64,000 bases of DNA from Anaerolineales bacterium (GTDB lineage: Bacteria > Chloroflexota > Anaerolineae > Anaerolineales > UBA11579): positions 186,001-250,000 of the forward strand of contig JAJTXV010000001.1 in assembly GCA_021463845.1 (NCBI GenBank), in the 5' to 3' direction. The position numbers were made by a program, and so were the translations under genes. The notes under the pieces were generated by a model that was not told the origin of the DNA, ran no database searches, and saw nothing but the letters and a program-made list of their open reading frames with translations. Positions 7,519 through 14,806 of this stretch are shown here, piece by piece; positions within the stretch are counted from its first letter, which is position 1; each line of letters begins with the position of its first letter.

Positions 7519-8982
7519 CTACGCCTCTCGCGGGATCTCGCAACACAGCACCAACTGCCGCGCCGCCTTGACCTCATCCATGCGGCCGTACTTGGTGGTG
7601 TGCGGCGCCTGCTGCAGTAGCTCAGGCGTGGTGTGAGCTTCCTCGGCGATCTTGAGCATGGCGTCCACAAAGGCGTCTAGCACTTCCTTGCTCTCGGTTT
7701 CGGTTGGCTCGATCATCAACGCTTCACGCACGATCAGCGGGAAGTAGTTGGTGGGCGGGTGGAAGCCAAAGTCCATCAAACGCTTGGCAATGTCCAGCGC
7801 GTGCACATCGGGCGCGTCGGCCCAGCGGCCTTCCAGCACCACTTCGTGCATGCACACCCGGTCGTAGGGCACCTTGTATGCGCCTTGCAGCTTGACGCGC
7901 AGGTAGTTGCCGTTCAGCACGGCGTGCTCGGCCACCGAACGCAGACCCTCGGCGCCCTGCATCAGGATGTAGGTGAAGGCGCGCACGTGCATACCGAACT
8001 GGCCGTGGAACGCCTTCAGGCGCCCGATGCTCTTGGGCGGCTGGTGCCAGCCGTACACCGGCCCCATCTCTTCGCTGCCTTCCTCCTCGATGCCTACGAT
8101 GGGGCCAGGCAGGAAGTCGGCCAGGTGGGCGGCCACGCCCACAGGGCCGGAGCCCGGGCCGCCGCCGCCGTGCGGCGTGGTGAAGGTCTTGTGCAGGTTG
8201 TAGTGCAGCACATCCACGCCCAGGTCACCCGGGCGGGCAATGCCCAGGAGGGCGTTCATGTTGGCGCCGTCGCCATACACCAGGCCGCCGGCGGCATGCA
8301 CCGCTTCGATGGCCTCCTGTACCTGTTCTTCGAACAGGCCCAGGGTGTTGGGATTGGTCAGCATCAGCGCCGCCAGGGTCTCGTCACATTCGGCTTTGAG
8401 CGCTTCGAGGTCCAGGTTGCCGCGTGCATCCGAAGGGATCTCGACCACGCGGTAGCCGGACATGGCGCTGGTGGCCGGGTTGGTGCCGTGAGCCGAGTCA
8501 GGGATCAATACTTTGTTGCGCTTGCTGTCGCCGCGGCTGGCGTGGTAGGCCTTGATCATCAGCACGCCGGCCAGTTCGCCGTGGGCGCCGGCGGCGGGCT
8601 GCAGCGAGACGGCCGCAAAGCCGCCGATCTCCTTGAGCCATTCCTGCAGGTGATACATCACCGCCAGGCTGCCCTGCATCATCTCGGCGGGCTGCAAGGG
8701 GTGGGCGTGCGCAAAGCCGCCCAGGCGCGCGGTTTCCTCGTTGATGATCGGGTTGTACTTCATGGTGCACGAGCCCAGCGGGTAGAAGCCGGTCAGGATG
8801 CTGTGGTTGAGTTGCGATAGGCGCGTCAGGTGGCGCAGCGCTTCCAGTTCGCCTAGCTCCGGCAGCGGCAGGTTGTCGCGCACCAAGCCCTTAGGCAACT
8901 CGGCCAGCGGTACATCCGGAACAGGCATCTGCACGCCGGTGCGGCCAGGTGCGCCCAGGTCGTAGATCAGTGGCTCAGGCAT
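7519..8982 (-). CDS. gcvPB: Glycine dehydrogenase (decarboxylating) subunit 2
   Basis: This is the C-terminal half of the P-protein of the glycine cleavage system (about 487 residues). With GcvPA it decarboxylates glycine and passes the aminomethyl group to lipoyl-GcvH. The PLP lysine lies in LHKTFTTPHGGGGPG, and the GSCTMKYNP and AHGTNPATSAM motifs are typical. The chosen start is the ATG at 8982 (MPEPLIYDLG), preceded by GGAGGT and overlapping the end of gcvPA by 8 bases. The track start at 9018 would overlap 44 bases and lacks such a site. It is last in gcvH-gcvPA-gcvPB, with a strong terminator downstream. No gcvT is in the window. Confidence 0.97.
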   Translation of the reverse strand: MPEPLIYDLGAPGRTGVQMPVPDVPLAELPKGLVRDNLPLPELGELEALRHLTRLSQLNHSILTGFYPLGSCTMKYNPIINEETARLGGFAHAHPLQPAEMMQGSLAVMYHLQEWLKEIGGFAAVSLQPAAGAHGELAGVLMIKAYHASRGDSKRNKVLIPDSAHGTNPATSAMSGYRVVEIPSDARGNLDLEALKAECDETLAALMLTNPNTLGLFEEQVQEAIEAVHAAGGLVYGDGANMNALLGIARPGDLGVDVLHYNLHKTFTTPHGGGGPGSGPVGVAAHLADFLPGPIVGIEEEGSEEMGPVYGWHQPPKSIGRLKAFHGQFGMHVRAFTYILMQGAEGLRSVAEHAVLNGNYLRVKLQGAYKVPYDRVCMHEVVLEGRWADAPDVHALDIAKRLMDFGFHPPTNYFPLIVREALMIEPTETESKEVLDAFVDAMLKIAEEAHTTPELLQQAPHTTKYGRMDEVKAARQLVLCCEIPREA

Positions 8983-10321
8983 GCGCCACCTCCGCCAGGG
9001 TCTCAACAAGGTAGTCAATTTCTTCCTTGCTGTTCAACTCGGTCACGGCCAGCAGGCTGCAGTTCGCCAGGGTGGGGTAGTCACCGCCTAGGTCGTAGCC
9101 GCCGATGATGCCGCGCCCCAGCAGGCGCAGGTTCAGCTCCGCCGCCGGGATGGGGCTTTCCATCACAAACTCATGGAAGAAAGCATCCTTGAACTTGAGG
9201 CCAAAGCCCTTGAGCTTGCTGATCTCGGCCGCGGCGTAGTGCGCCTTGTGATAGCAGCTCTCGGCCACCTGGCGCAGGCCGCTCTTGCCCAGCAGGCTCA
9301 TGTACGTCGTGGCGGCCAGCATCATCAAGCCTTGATTCGTGCAGATGTTGGAGCTGGCCTTCTCGCGCTTGATGTGCTGCTCACGCGTGCTCAGCGTCAG
9401 CACAAAGCCGCGCTGGCCGCGGTTGTCCACCGTTTCGCCCACCAGGCGGCCGGCGATCTGGCGCACGTACTGGTTGCGCGTAGTCAGGATGCCGAGGTAT
9501 GGCCCGCCGAACGAGAGCGGGATGCCCAGCGGCTGGCCTTCGCCGGTGACGATGTCGGCGCCCATCTCACCGGGCGGCTTGAGCAGCCCGAGCGCGGTGG
9601 GGTTCACCGACACCGCCAGCAGGGCGCCCTTGGCGTGGGCGGCTTCGGCCAGCTTGGTGTAGTCATACACCCGGCCGAAGAAATCCGGATAGGCCACGCA
9701 CACCAGCCCGGTCTGCTCGTCGATCATGTCGATCAGCGCGTCTGGCCCGGCGCTCAGGTCGAAGTCTTCGCCGACGAACTGCAGGTCGCCGCCGTCTTCA
9801 TAAGTGTGTACCACGGCGCGGTACTGCGGGTGGATGCCGGGCGACATAATGATCTTGTTGCGCGCCCCGCGGTGGATGCCGCGGCTCATATTGACCGCTT
9901 CGGCCAGCGCCGTGGCGCCGTCATAGTGTGAAGCGTTGCTGACTTCCATGCCGGTCAGCGCCACGATCAGGCTCTGGTATTCGAAGATGGCCTGCAGCGT
10001 GCCCTGCGAGATCTCCGGCTGGTAGGGCGTGTAGGCGGTGTAGTACTCGCCGCGGCGCAGAATGCTGTCGACTCCGGCAGGGATGTAATGGTGATAGGCT
10101 CCCGCGCCGAGGAAGCTGACCAGATCGTCAGCGCTTTCGTTGGCCTCGGCGATGCCTTTGAGCTCGCCCAGCGCTTCCATCTCGGTGAGCGGGGCGGGCA
10201 GGTTAAGTTTGGGGAAACGGAACTTTTGCGGCACCGCGCTGAACAGATCGGCAATGGTCTTGACGCCGATCGCCTCCAGCATCTGCTGGCGGTCGCGCTC
10301 CGTATGCGGAACGAAGGTCAC
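8975..10321 (-). CDS. gcvPA: Glycine dehydrogenase (decarboxylating) subunit 1
   Basis: The 448-residue N-terminal half of the glycine cleavage P-protein shows the typical FLGAGAYHHYIPA, YTPYQPEISQGTLQ and MEVSNASHYDG motifs and the usual family length. It forms the P-protein heterotetramer with GcvPB. The start ATGA overlaps the gcvH stop by 4 bases, indicating translational coupling, and the riboswitch upstream of gcvH should control the whole unit. Confidence 0.97.
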   Translation of the reverse strand: MTFVPHTERDRQQMLEAIGVKTIADLFSAVPQKFRFPKLNLPAPLTEMEALGELKGIAEANESADDLVSFLGAGAYHHYIPAGVDSILRRGEYYTAYTPYQPEISQGTLQAIFEYQSLIVALTGMEVSNASHYDGATALAEAVNMSRGIHRGARNKIIMSPGIHPQYRAVVHTYEDGGDLQFVGEDFDLSAGPDALIDMIDEQTGLVCVAYPDFFGRVYDYTKLAEAAHAKGALLAVSVNPTALGLLKPPGEMGADIVTGEGQPLGIPLSFGGPYLGILTTRNQYVRQIAGRLVGETVDNRGQRGFVLTLSTREQHIKREKASSNICTNQGLMMLAATTYMSLLGKSGLRQVAESCYHKAHYAAAEISKLKGFGLKFKDAFFHEFVMESPIPAAELNLRLLGRGIIGGYDLGGDYPTLANCSLLAVTELNSKEEIDYLVETLAEVAHA

Positions 10322-10710
10322 GCCGAACGCTCCTTGCAGTAGGCCTCATAGGCCGCCGCATCCAGCAGTGCATCCAGCTGGGCCGGGTTGGTCAGCTTGA
10401 CCTTGGCCAGCCAGGCTTCGCCGAACGGATCGCTGTTGATCGCTTCCGGCTTCTGCGCCAGAGCGCTGTTGACCTCGACCACTTCGCCGTCCACCGGCAT
10501 GTAGATGTCGGCGGCCGCCTTGACCGACTCGACGCTGGCAAACGTAGCGCCCTGCGCTACGTTTGCGCCGGGTGCCGCGCTGAAATCGACATATACGATG
10601 TCAGACAGCTGATCCTGGGCGTAGTCGCTGATGCCAACCGTGGCGCTGTCGCCTTCCACGCGGACCCATTCGTCGTTCTTGGTGTACTTCACATCGCTGG
10701 GATATTTCAT
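10318..10710 (-). CDS. gcvH: Glycine cleavage system H protein
   Basis: The 130-residue lipoyl carrier protein shuttles the aminomethyl group between the P and T proteins. The lipoylated lysine sits in ESVKAAADIY, and the hybrid lipoyl fold runs from HEW-like DEWVRV to GEAWLAKVKL. A GGAGG site lies before the ATG. It is the first gene of the unit, directly after the glycine riboswitch and its terminator. Lipoylation probably depends on a LipM/LplA-type enzyme such as that encoded at 28312-29145. Confidence 0.97.
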   Translation of the reverse strand: MKYPSDVKYTKNDEWVRVEGDSATVGISDYAQDQLSDIVYVDFSAAPGANVAQGATFASVESVKAAADIYMPVDGEVVEVNSALAQKPEAINSDPFGEAWLAKVKLTNPAQLDALLDAAAYEAYCKERSA

Positions 10711-10741
10711 CTAAAACCTCCGGCCTTGCGAACTGGTGTAG

Positions 10742-10761
10742 GGGCGCAGCATGCTGCGCCC
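10742..10761. repeat. 20-bp perfect palindrome GGGCGCAGCATGCTGCGCCC
   Basis: This is a perfect palindrome of the same design as the copies at 1331 and 1583 (GGGCG, two variable bases, GCATGC, CGCCC), again preceded by TAG. It lies in the gcvH leader between the terminator and the ribosome binding site. Confidence 0.75.
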
Positions 10762-10772
10762 AGTTGCGAAAA

Positions 10773-10804
10773 CAAAAAAGCGCACACGAAATAGACGTGT
10801 GCGC
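10773..10804 (-). terminator. Intrinsic terminator of the glycine riboswitch
   Basis: On the minus strand GGCGCACACG-TCTATTT-CGTGTGCGC is followed by TTTTTTGTTTT. It directly follows aptamer 2 and lies upstream of gcvH, so it is the likely expression platform: glycine binding should prevent termination. Confidence 0.85.
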
Positions 10805-11122
10805 CTCTGTTTTGGACCTGAGAGTTTGATCGCGGCACGCCTTTCGCCGCAACTTGCCCCGTCGGTTGAGACTGTAGCGGCGGCGTCAGCCGATGCGTCA
10901 CAGTCTACATTTCCAGAGGAGTATGGCGAACGCGGGTCCTTTGTACCTGAGAGTTTCGCGCGCAGTGGTGTGCCGCGCACTTGCCCCTTCGGTGGCGCCA
11001 GATGCAGCGCGGAGAAACCTGGTGTTGGTTTCTCCGCCGCACAGTAGGTACTGCGCACACGGAGAAACCTGGGTTTGGTTTCTCCCGCGGCGCAGTGGGT
11101 TTCTGCGCCGCAACTCTCCCCT
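10805..11122 (-). promoter_or_regulatory. Tandem glycine riboswitch upstream of gcvH-PA-PB
   Basis: Two aptamer cores are visible on the minus strand. Aptamer 1 has CCACCGAAGGGGCAAG (about 10995-10980) and ACTCTCAGGTACAAAGGACC (about 10960-10936), followed by the CTCTGG linker near 10914. Aptamer 2 has CCGACGGGGCAAG (about 10866-10853) and ACTCTCAGGTCC (about 10827-10814). These match the glycine aptamer consensus, and the location before gcvH fits. Aptamer 1 starts GGGAGAG at 11120 and contains an unusually long insertion of hairpins before the CCGAAGG core. The rest of the 10711-11229 gap is leader and promoter sequence, with no gene. Confidence 0.93.
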
Positions 11123-11229
11123 ACGTTCGTTCTTAATTTTGGCGATTCTAAAAGAGGCGGGGGGGAAAGTCAAGCAGGGAAGGAAGCGGCCAGCCTTGCT
11201 TGGATCCCTAATCTCCACTCACCAGTGCT

Positions 11230-11610
11230 CTAGCTATTCACCTTCTCAAAATACGCTTCCACCTCAGGGTCGGTGTACATGGTCAGCGAGAGGATGCCGA
11301 TCACGCCAGAGATCACGTTCAGATACAGGAAGCTGATGATCTGGGCGATGGCGATCGGCTTGGAGGGCTTGACCGGCTGGGGCGGGTTGGCCATCAGCTT
11401 GACGCCGTACAGCACCTCGAACACACCCAGCACCGCCGGAGCGATAGTGAGCGGCAGGCACACCAGGCCGAGGAAGAAAGTGCCGAGCACGACGCTGATG
11501 GTGAGGCCGCCGCCAACCAGAATGTTGATGGCGCCGCTGACCAAATTCATTACGCCAATGGCGTTGACGTTGCTGGGCTTCTCAGGGAGGGCAGTTTGTT
11601 TGCTTGGCAT
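11230..11610 (-). CDS. Small multi-span membrane protein, unknown function
   Basis: The 126-residue protein has a short polar N-terminus (to about residue 16), two or three hydrophobic stretches between 17 and 72, a Pro/Lys-rich loop (PPQPVKPSKP), and another hydrophobic stretch from about 85 to 108 ending in an acidic tail. No family is recognised. There is no Shine-Dalgarno sequence; TAGAAT lies 6 bases before the ATG. It is downstream of another small membrane protein on the same strand but separated from it by a terminator. Confidence 0.7.
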   Translation of the reverse strand: MPSKQTALPEKPSNVNAIGVMNLVSGAINILVGGGLTISVVLGTFFLGLVCLPLTIAPAVLGVFEVLYGVKLMANPPQPVKPSKPIAIAQIISFLYLNVISGVIGILSLTMYTDPEVEAYFEKVNS

Positions 11611-11616
11611 GCCTGC

Positions 11617-11622
11617 ATTCTA
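11617..11622 (-). promoter_or_regulatory. -10 box TAGAAT for leaderless start
   Basis: On the minus strand TAGAAT is followed by GCAGGC and then the ATG of the 11230-11610 gene, a 6-base gap. Confidence 0.5.
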
Positions 11623-11624
11623 AC

Positions 11625-11658
11625 AAAAACGCCTGCGCAATTTGCGCAGGCGTTTTTT
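11625..11658 (-). terminator. Rho-independent terminator
   Basis: AAAAACGCCTGCGCAA-TTTGCGCAGGCGTTTTTT is a perfect hairpin with T-runs. It ends the DUF4870-like gene that lies upstream on the minus strand. Confidence 0.9.
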
Positions 11659-11676
11659 GCTTGAAAAGGAGTGAGC

Positions 11677-11997
11677 TTAGGCCCAGCCCTGCTTCTTCAC
11701 GAAGTCAGTGATGACCGGAATGGTGATGCTCTCACCCTGGTAGGCCTTGTAGGCCCAGAAGATCTGCGGGATCCACACCGCCCAGGCTACGCAAGCCAGG
11801 ATGATGGTGGCGCCCAGCACGAAACCCAGCACAATGGACACAATGCCCCAAACCAGGGCCTGGGCCAGATGCTCCTTGATGAAGGGGCGGTCCTTCTTGC
11901 CCTCGATCAGGAAGAGGATGACCGGGATGAGCGGCGTGAACAAATACGCCAGTGCTGCCCACAGCTTGTCGTCGTTTGTTGCAGTACCTTGAGCCAT
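11677..11997 (-). CDS. DUF4870-like small membrane protein
   Basis: The 106-residue protein has the pattern of the DUF4870/Tic20-like family: DDKLWAALAYLFTPLIPVILFLIEGKKDRPFIKEHLAQAL, with the charged hinge between the first two hydrophobic segments, followed by two further membrane spans (about 46-85). The function of the family is unknown. A good AAAGGAGA site lies before the ATG, with a TACAAT -10 box about 35 bases upstream on the minus strand. Confidence 0.8.
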   Translation of the reverse strand: MAQGTATNDDKLWAALAYLFTPLIPVILFLIEGKKDRPFIKEHLAQALVWGIVSIVLGFVLGATIILACVAWAVWIPQIFWAYKAYQGESITIPVITDFVKKQGWA

Positions 11998-12110
11998 ACG
12001 AAATCTCCTTTAGATGATTGCTCGAATTAGAAGCATTGTATTGCGCTCTGGTGCGCAACACAAGAGCCATAACGTACTAGTTGGCGATTAGTTACTAAAA
12101 GCACGCATGC

Positions 12111-12116
12111 TAGAAT
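12111..12116 (+). promoter_or_regulatory. -10 box TAGAAT for near-leaderless fmt
   Basis: TAGAAT is followed by GCGATTGAA and then ATG, a 9-base gap. No Shine-Dalgarno sequence is present. Confidence 0.5.
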
Positions 12117-12125
12117 GCGATTGAA

Positions 12126-13046
12126 ATGCCGATCCGTATCGTATTCATGGGCTCGCCTGAGTTTGCCATGCCCAGTCTGCAAGCCCTTGCAGACCGGGGC
12201 CAGGCAAACCTGGTGGGCGTAGTCACCCAGCCAGACCGCCCAGCTGGCCGCGGCCGCCAGCTGACCCCGCCGCCGGTCAAGACCCTGGCCCAGCAGCTTA
12301 ACATCCCCGTCATCCAGCCCGAACGCCTGCGCGAAAAAGCCGCCATGCAGCAGCTGCACGCCTGGGCGCCTGAGCTCATCGTGGTGGCGGCCTACGGCCA
12401 GATCCTGCGGCCCGCCGTGCTGGACCTGCCCGTCCATGGCTGCGTCAATGTGCATGCCTCGCTGCTGCCCCGCTGGCGCGGGGCCTCGCCCATCGTGGCC
12501 GCCATCCTGCATGGTGACGCCGAAGCCGGCGTCACCATCATGCGCATGGACCCGGGCATGGACACCGGCCCCATGTTGAGCAAACGCAGCATCCCTATCC
12601 AGCCCGACGATACCGCCGCCAGCCTGGGCGATAAGCTCAGCCTGCTTGGCGCCGAACTCTTGGTTGAAACGCTGCCGGGCTATCTCGATGGCAGCTTGCA
12701 GGCCCAGCCGCAGCCCGAGGAGGGCGTGACCTTGGCCCCGCTTTTGGAAAAGAGCGCGGGAGTACTCGATTTCAATGAAACTGCTGAACAACTGGAGCGC
12801 AAAGTACGCGCCTACAACCCTTGGCCGGTAGCTAGCCTGCCGTGGAAGGGTGGGCCGCTGCGCGTGTTGCGCTCCAGGGTTGCGGCCGGCAGCGGGGCGG
12901 CCGGCCGCCGCGTGATCCTGGATGGCCTGCCCGCCGTCGTGACTTCGCAAGGGGCGCTGGTGTTAGAGCAAGTACAACCCTCTGGCAAGAAACCCATGAG
13001 CGGCCGAGACTTTCTGCAAGGCGCACGCGACTGGGCCTCTGCTTAG
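12126..13046 (+). CDS. fmt: Methionyl-tRNA formyltransferase
   Basis: The 306-residue protein matches the usual length. It transfers a formyl group from 10-formyl-THF to initiator Met-tRNA. MGSPEFAMPSLQAL at the N-terminus, catalytic Asn and His in VNVHASLLPRWRGASPI, and the Asp in MDPGMDTGPM are present. The C-terminal OB domain (from about residue 205) includes FNETAEQLERKVRAYNPWP. There is no Shine-Dalgarno sequence, and a TAGAAT box sits 9 bases upstream. The 3' end overlaps the converging ArsR-ArsC gene by 4 bases. Confidence 0.97.
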   Translation: MPIRIVFMGSPEFAMPSLQALADRGQANLVGVVTQPDRPAGRGRQLTPPPVKTLAQQLNIPVIQPERLREKAAMQQLHAWAPELIVVAAYGQILRPAVLDLPVHGCVNVHASLLPRWRGASPIVAAILHGDAEAGVTIMRMDPGMDTGPMLSKRSIPIQPDDTAASLGDKLSLLGAELLVETLPGYLDGSLQAQPQPEEGVTLAPLLEKSAGVLDFNETAEQLERKVRAYNPWPVASLPWKGGPLRVLRSRVAAGSGAAGRRVILDGLPAVVTSQGALVLEQVQPSGKKPMSGRDFLQGARDWASA

Positions 13047-13789
13047 CGGTTCAGCATCATTAGAAAATAGTTGATGCGCTGCATCAACCCTTGTGCTGTA
13101 TCTTCAAAGGCTTTTAGTTGTCTTGTTTTGTTTCCCTGCACCTCGCTGGGGTCAGGGAAGCTCCAGTGAATTTGCTCGGGTGCGCCCGGAAAGATCGGGC
13201 AGCTGTCCTTGGCGCGGTCACACACCGTGATCACGTAATCAAAATGCTGGCCTAAAAAAGCGTCTATGGATTTGGATTGTTGGGCGCGAATATCAATGCC
13301 CAATCCATCCATGGCTTCGATCGCCAGCGGATTGACCACGGACGGTTCTGTGCCTGCGCTGAACACCTCCACGCGCTCCCCGCCTTTGGCGCGCAATAAT
13401 CCTTCCGCCATTTGCGATCGGGCGCTGTTGTGTGTGCACAAAAAGAGGATGCGCAGCCTTTTGCTGCCACTGGCGGCAGCGCCGTCCTCCGGATTGGGCG
13501 TCAAGGCAGGGTGCAGGCTTTCGCCACTGGAGAAGAACAGGCGCTGCAAGTTTGGCATGTTGAGGCTGTAATACGTCTCGCGACTGTCTGCAATGCTGGA
13601 TGTTTCTGTGACCAGTTTGGCCTTCCTGAGTTTGCCCAAGTGATAGGACACAAGGTTTTGTTTTCCATTCACCTTTTGCTGCAATTCATTGACGCTGAAA
13701 TCGCCTCTCACCAAGGCAGAGACAAGCTTCCAGCGCATGTCGTTTCCTAGCAGGCTAAACAGTTGCGGGGCATATGTGGCGGCGTGCAT
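13043..13789 (-). CDS. ArsR-type regulator fused to low-molecular-weight phosphatase/arsenate reductase
   Basis: The 248-residue protein has two domains. Residues 1-95 form a winged helix (LGNDMRWKLVSALVRGDFSVNELQ...NLVSYHLGKLRKAKLV). Residues 108-245 form an LMW-PTP/thioredoxin-type ArsC with the loop CTHNSARS (Cx5R), SAGTEPS, and VITVCDRAKDSCPIFPG with the extra cysteines used in arsenate reduction. It therefore probably senses arsenite and reduces arsenate. The N-terminal domain lacks an obvious CxC metal site near the recognition helix. The gene diverges from an aquaporin with an ArsR-like operator between them. An AGGAG site precedes the ATG. Confidence 0.9.
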   Translation of the reverse strand: MHAATYAPQLFSLLGNDMRWKLVSALVRGDFSVNELQQKVNGKQNLVSYHLGKLRKAKLVTETSSIADSRETYYSLNMPNLQRLFFSSGESLHPALTPNPEDGAAASGSKRLRILFLCTHNSARSQMAEGLLRAKGGERVEVFSAGTEPSVVNPLAIEAMDGLGIDIRAQQSKSIDAFLGQHFDYVITVCDRAKDSCPIFPGAPEQIHWSFPDPSEVQGNKTRQLKAFEDTAQGLMQRINYFLMMLNR

Positions 13790-13806
13790 GGGTCGCTCCT
13801 ATTCAC

Positions 13807-13822
13807 ATCAAAATGAATTGAT
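13807..13822. promoter_or_regulatory. Candidate ArsR operator ATCAA-N6-TTGAT
   Basis: ATCAA AATGAA TTGAT is an exact ATCAA-N6-TTGAT palindrome of the type bound by ArsR-family arsenic repressors. It overlaps a perfect TATAAT at 13822-13827 on the plus strand, so it could repress the aquaporin promoter and autoregulate the divergent arsR-arsC gene. Confidence 0.6.
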
Positions 13823-13900
13823 ATAATATCACATACAATCAATCCGTGCGCCAGACTAGAATAAGAGCCTGGAAAATATGGACGGGCTACAAGGAGAGCT

Positions 13901-14533
13901 ATGAAAACAAAAGTTTGGTTGGCTGAATTTATTGGCACCGCCGCGCTGATCTTTGTGGGTGCGGGCGCCGGAGCGCTGGGCATCGGCGGTCTGCTCGGCG
14001 TGGCCTTTGCTCACGGCCTGGTGCTGGTGGGCCTGGCCTATGCCTACGGCAGCGTGTCAGGCACGCACATCAACCCCGCCGTCACCCTGGCCGTGACCCT
14101 GGCGGGCAAGCTGAAGTGGGCGCAGGCTGCCCGCTACTGGCTGGCCCAGATGCTGGGCGGCGCCGTGGGCGCCGGCCTGCTGTTCGTCGCCCTGGGCGGC
14201 GCCAACAGCGGCCTGGGCGTCACGCTGCCGGCTGGCAGCGTCAGCGCGTTGCAGGCCATCGTGGTCGAAGCGGTGCTTACTTTCCTGCTCGTCACGGTTG
14301 TGCTGCGCACCGCCGTGCAGAAGGATGGCACACCGTTTGCCGGCGTAGCCATCGGCCTTACGCTGGCCGCGCTGATCCTGATGGGCGGGCCGCTCACCGG
14401 CGCCTCACTCAACCCGGCCCGCAGCTTTGGCCCGGCGCTGTTCACGGGCAACCTGGCCTCGCTGTGGATCTACATCGTAGGCCCGTTTGCCGGCGCGGCC
14501 CTGGCCGCCTGGTCGCAGCGCTTTCTGAAGTAG
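13901..14533 (+). CDS. MIP/aquaporin family channel, probably linked to arsenite handling
   Basis: The 210-residue six-helix channel has both NPA boxes intact (GTHINPAVTLAV near residue 58 and GASLNPARSFGPAL near 166). AAGGAG lies 8 bases before the ATG, and a strong terminator follows. It is divergent from the ArsR-ArsC fusion. In other bacteria (for example the aqpS gene of Sinorhizobium ars operons) an aquaglyceroporin replaces ArsB and lets arsenite leave the cell, and this layout suggests the same. The sequence alone does not show whether it passes water, glycerol or arsenite. Confidence 0.9.
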   Translation: MKTKVWLAEFIGTAALIFVGAGAGALGIGGLLGVAFAHGLVLVGLAYAYGSVSGTHINPAVTLAVTLAGKLKWAQAARYWLAQMLGGAVGAGLLFVALGGANSGLGVTLPAGSVSALQAIVVEAVLTFLLVTVVLRTAVQKDGTPFAGVAIGLTLAALILMGGPLTGASLNPARSFGPALFTGNLASLWIYIVGPFAGAALAAWSQRFLK

Positions 14534-14550
14534 CGCGTACTGGCTTCTAT

Positions 14551-14592
14551 AAACAAACAGGGCACTGCCGTACGCAGTGCCCTGTTTGTTTT
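14551..14592 (+). terminator. Rho-independent terminator after the aquaporin gene
   Basis: AAACAAACAGGGCACTGC-CGTAC-GCAGTGCCCTGTTTGTTT is a long perfect stem ending in TTTT. Confidence 0.92.
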
Positions 14593-14806
14593 GGAGCAAA
14601 CTCGCCCGGATTGCGCCTTGCTATCTAGCCAGAGACAGATAAAATTCTCCGAATTAAAGGTAGCTTTACGCTTAGACGGGCATTCGGAACACCCTGAAGT
14701 TCTAGACGCCTCACAAGTAAAGAGCGAACGTAACTGGGCTGGCCTTGCCGCACGGCATGCTGGCTGTTTTCAGTATGTATCGCTCGAGCTACGCATGAGG
14801 TGAAGT
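14593..14806. other. Unassigned intergenic stretch
   Basis: This stretch of 214 bases lies between the terminator and the next gene. The only ORF (14591-14803, TTG start) has no family likeness, and I see no tRNA-like or riboswitch-like core. It presumably holds the promoter of the phosphatase gene. Confidence 0.4.

Noticed and set aside
10751-11336. Small ORFs across the glycine riboswitch leader
   Set aside because: The region is explained by two aptamers and a terminator; the ORFs have no ribosome sites and disagree between strands.
14593-14806. Possible small gene or RNA
   Set aside because: The only ORF starts with TTG inside the terminator, lacks a ribosome site and has no family likeness. 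No structured RNA core was seen.
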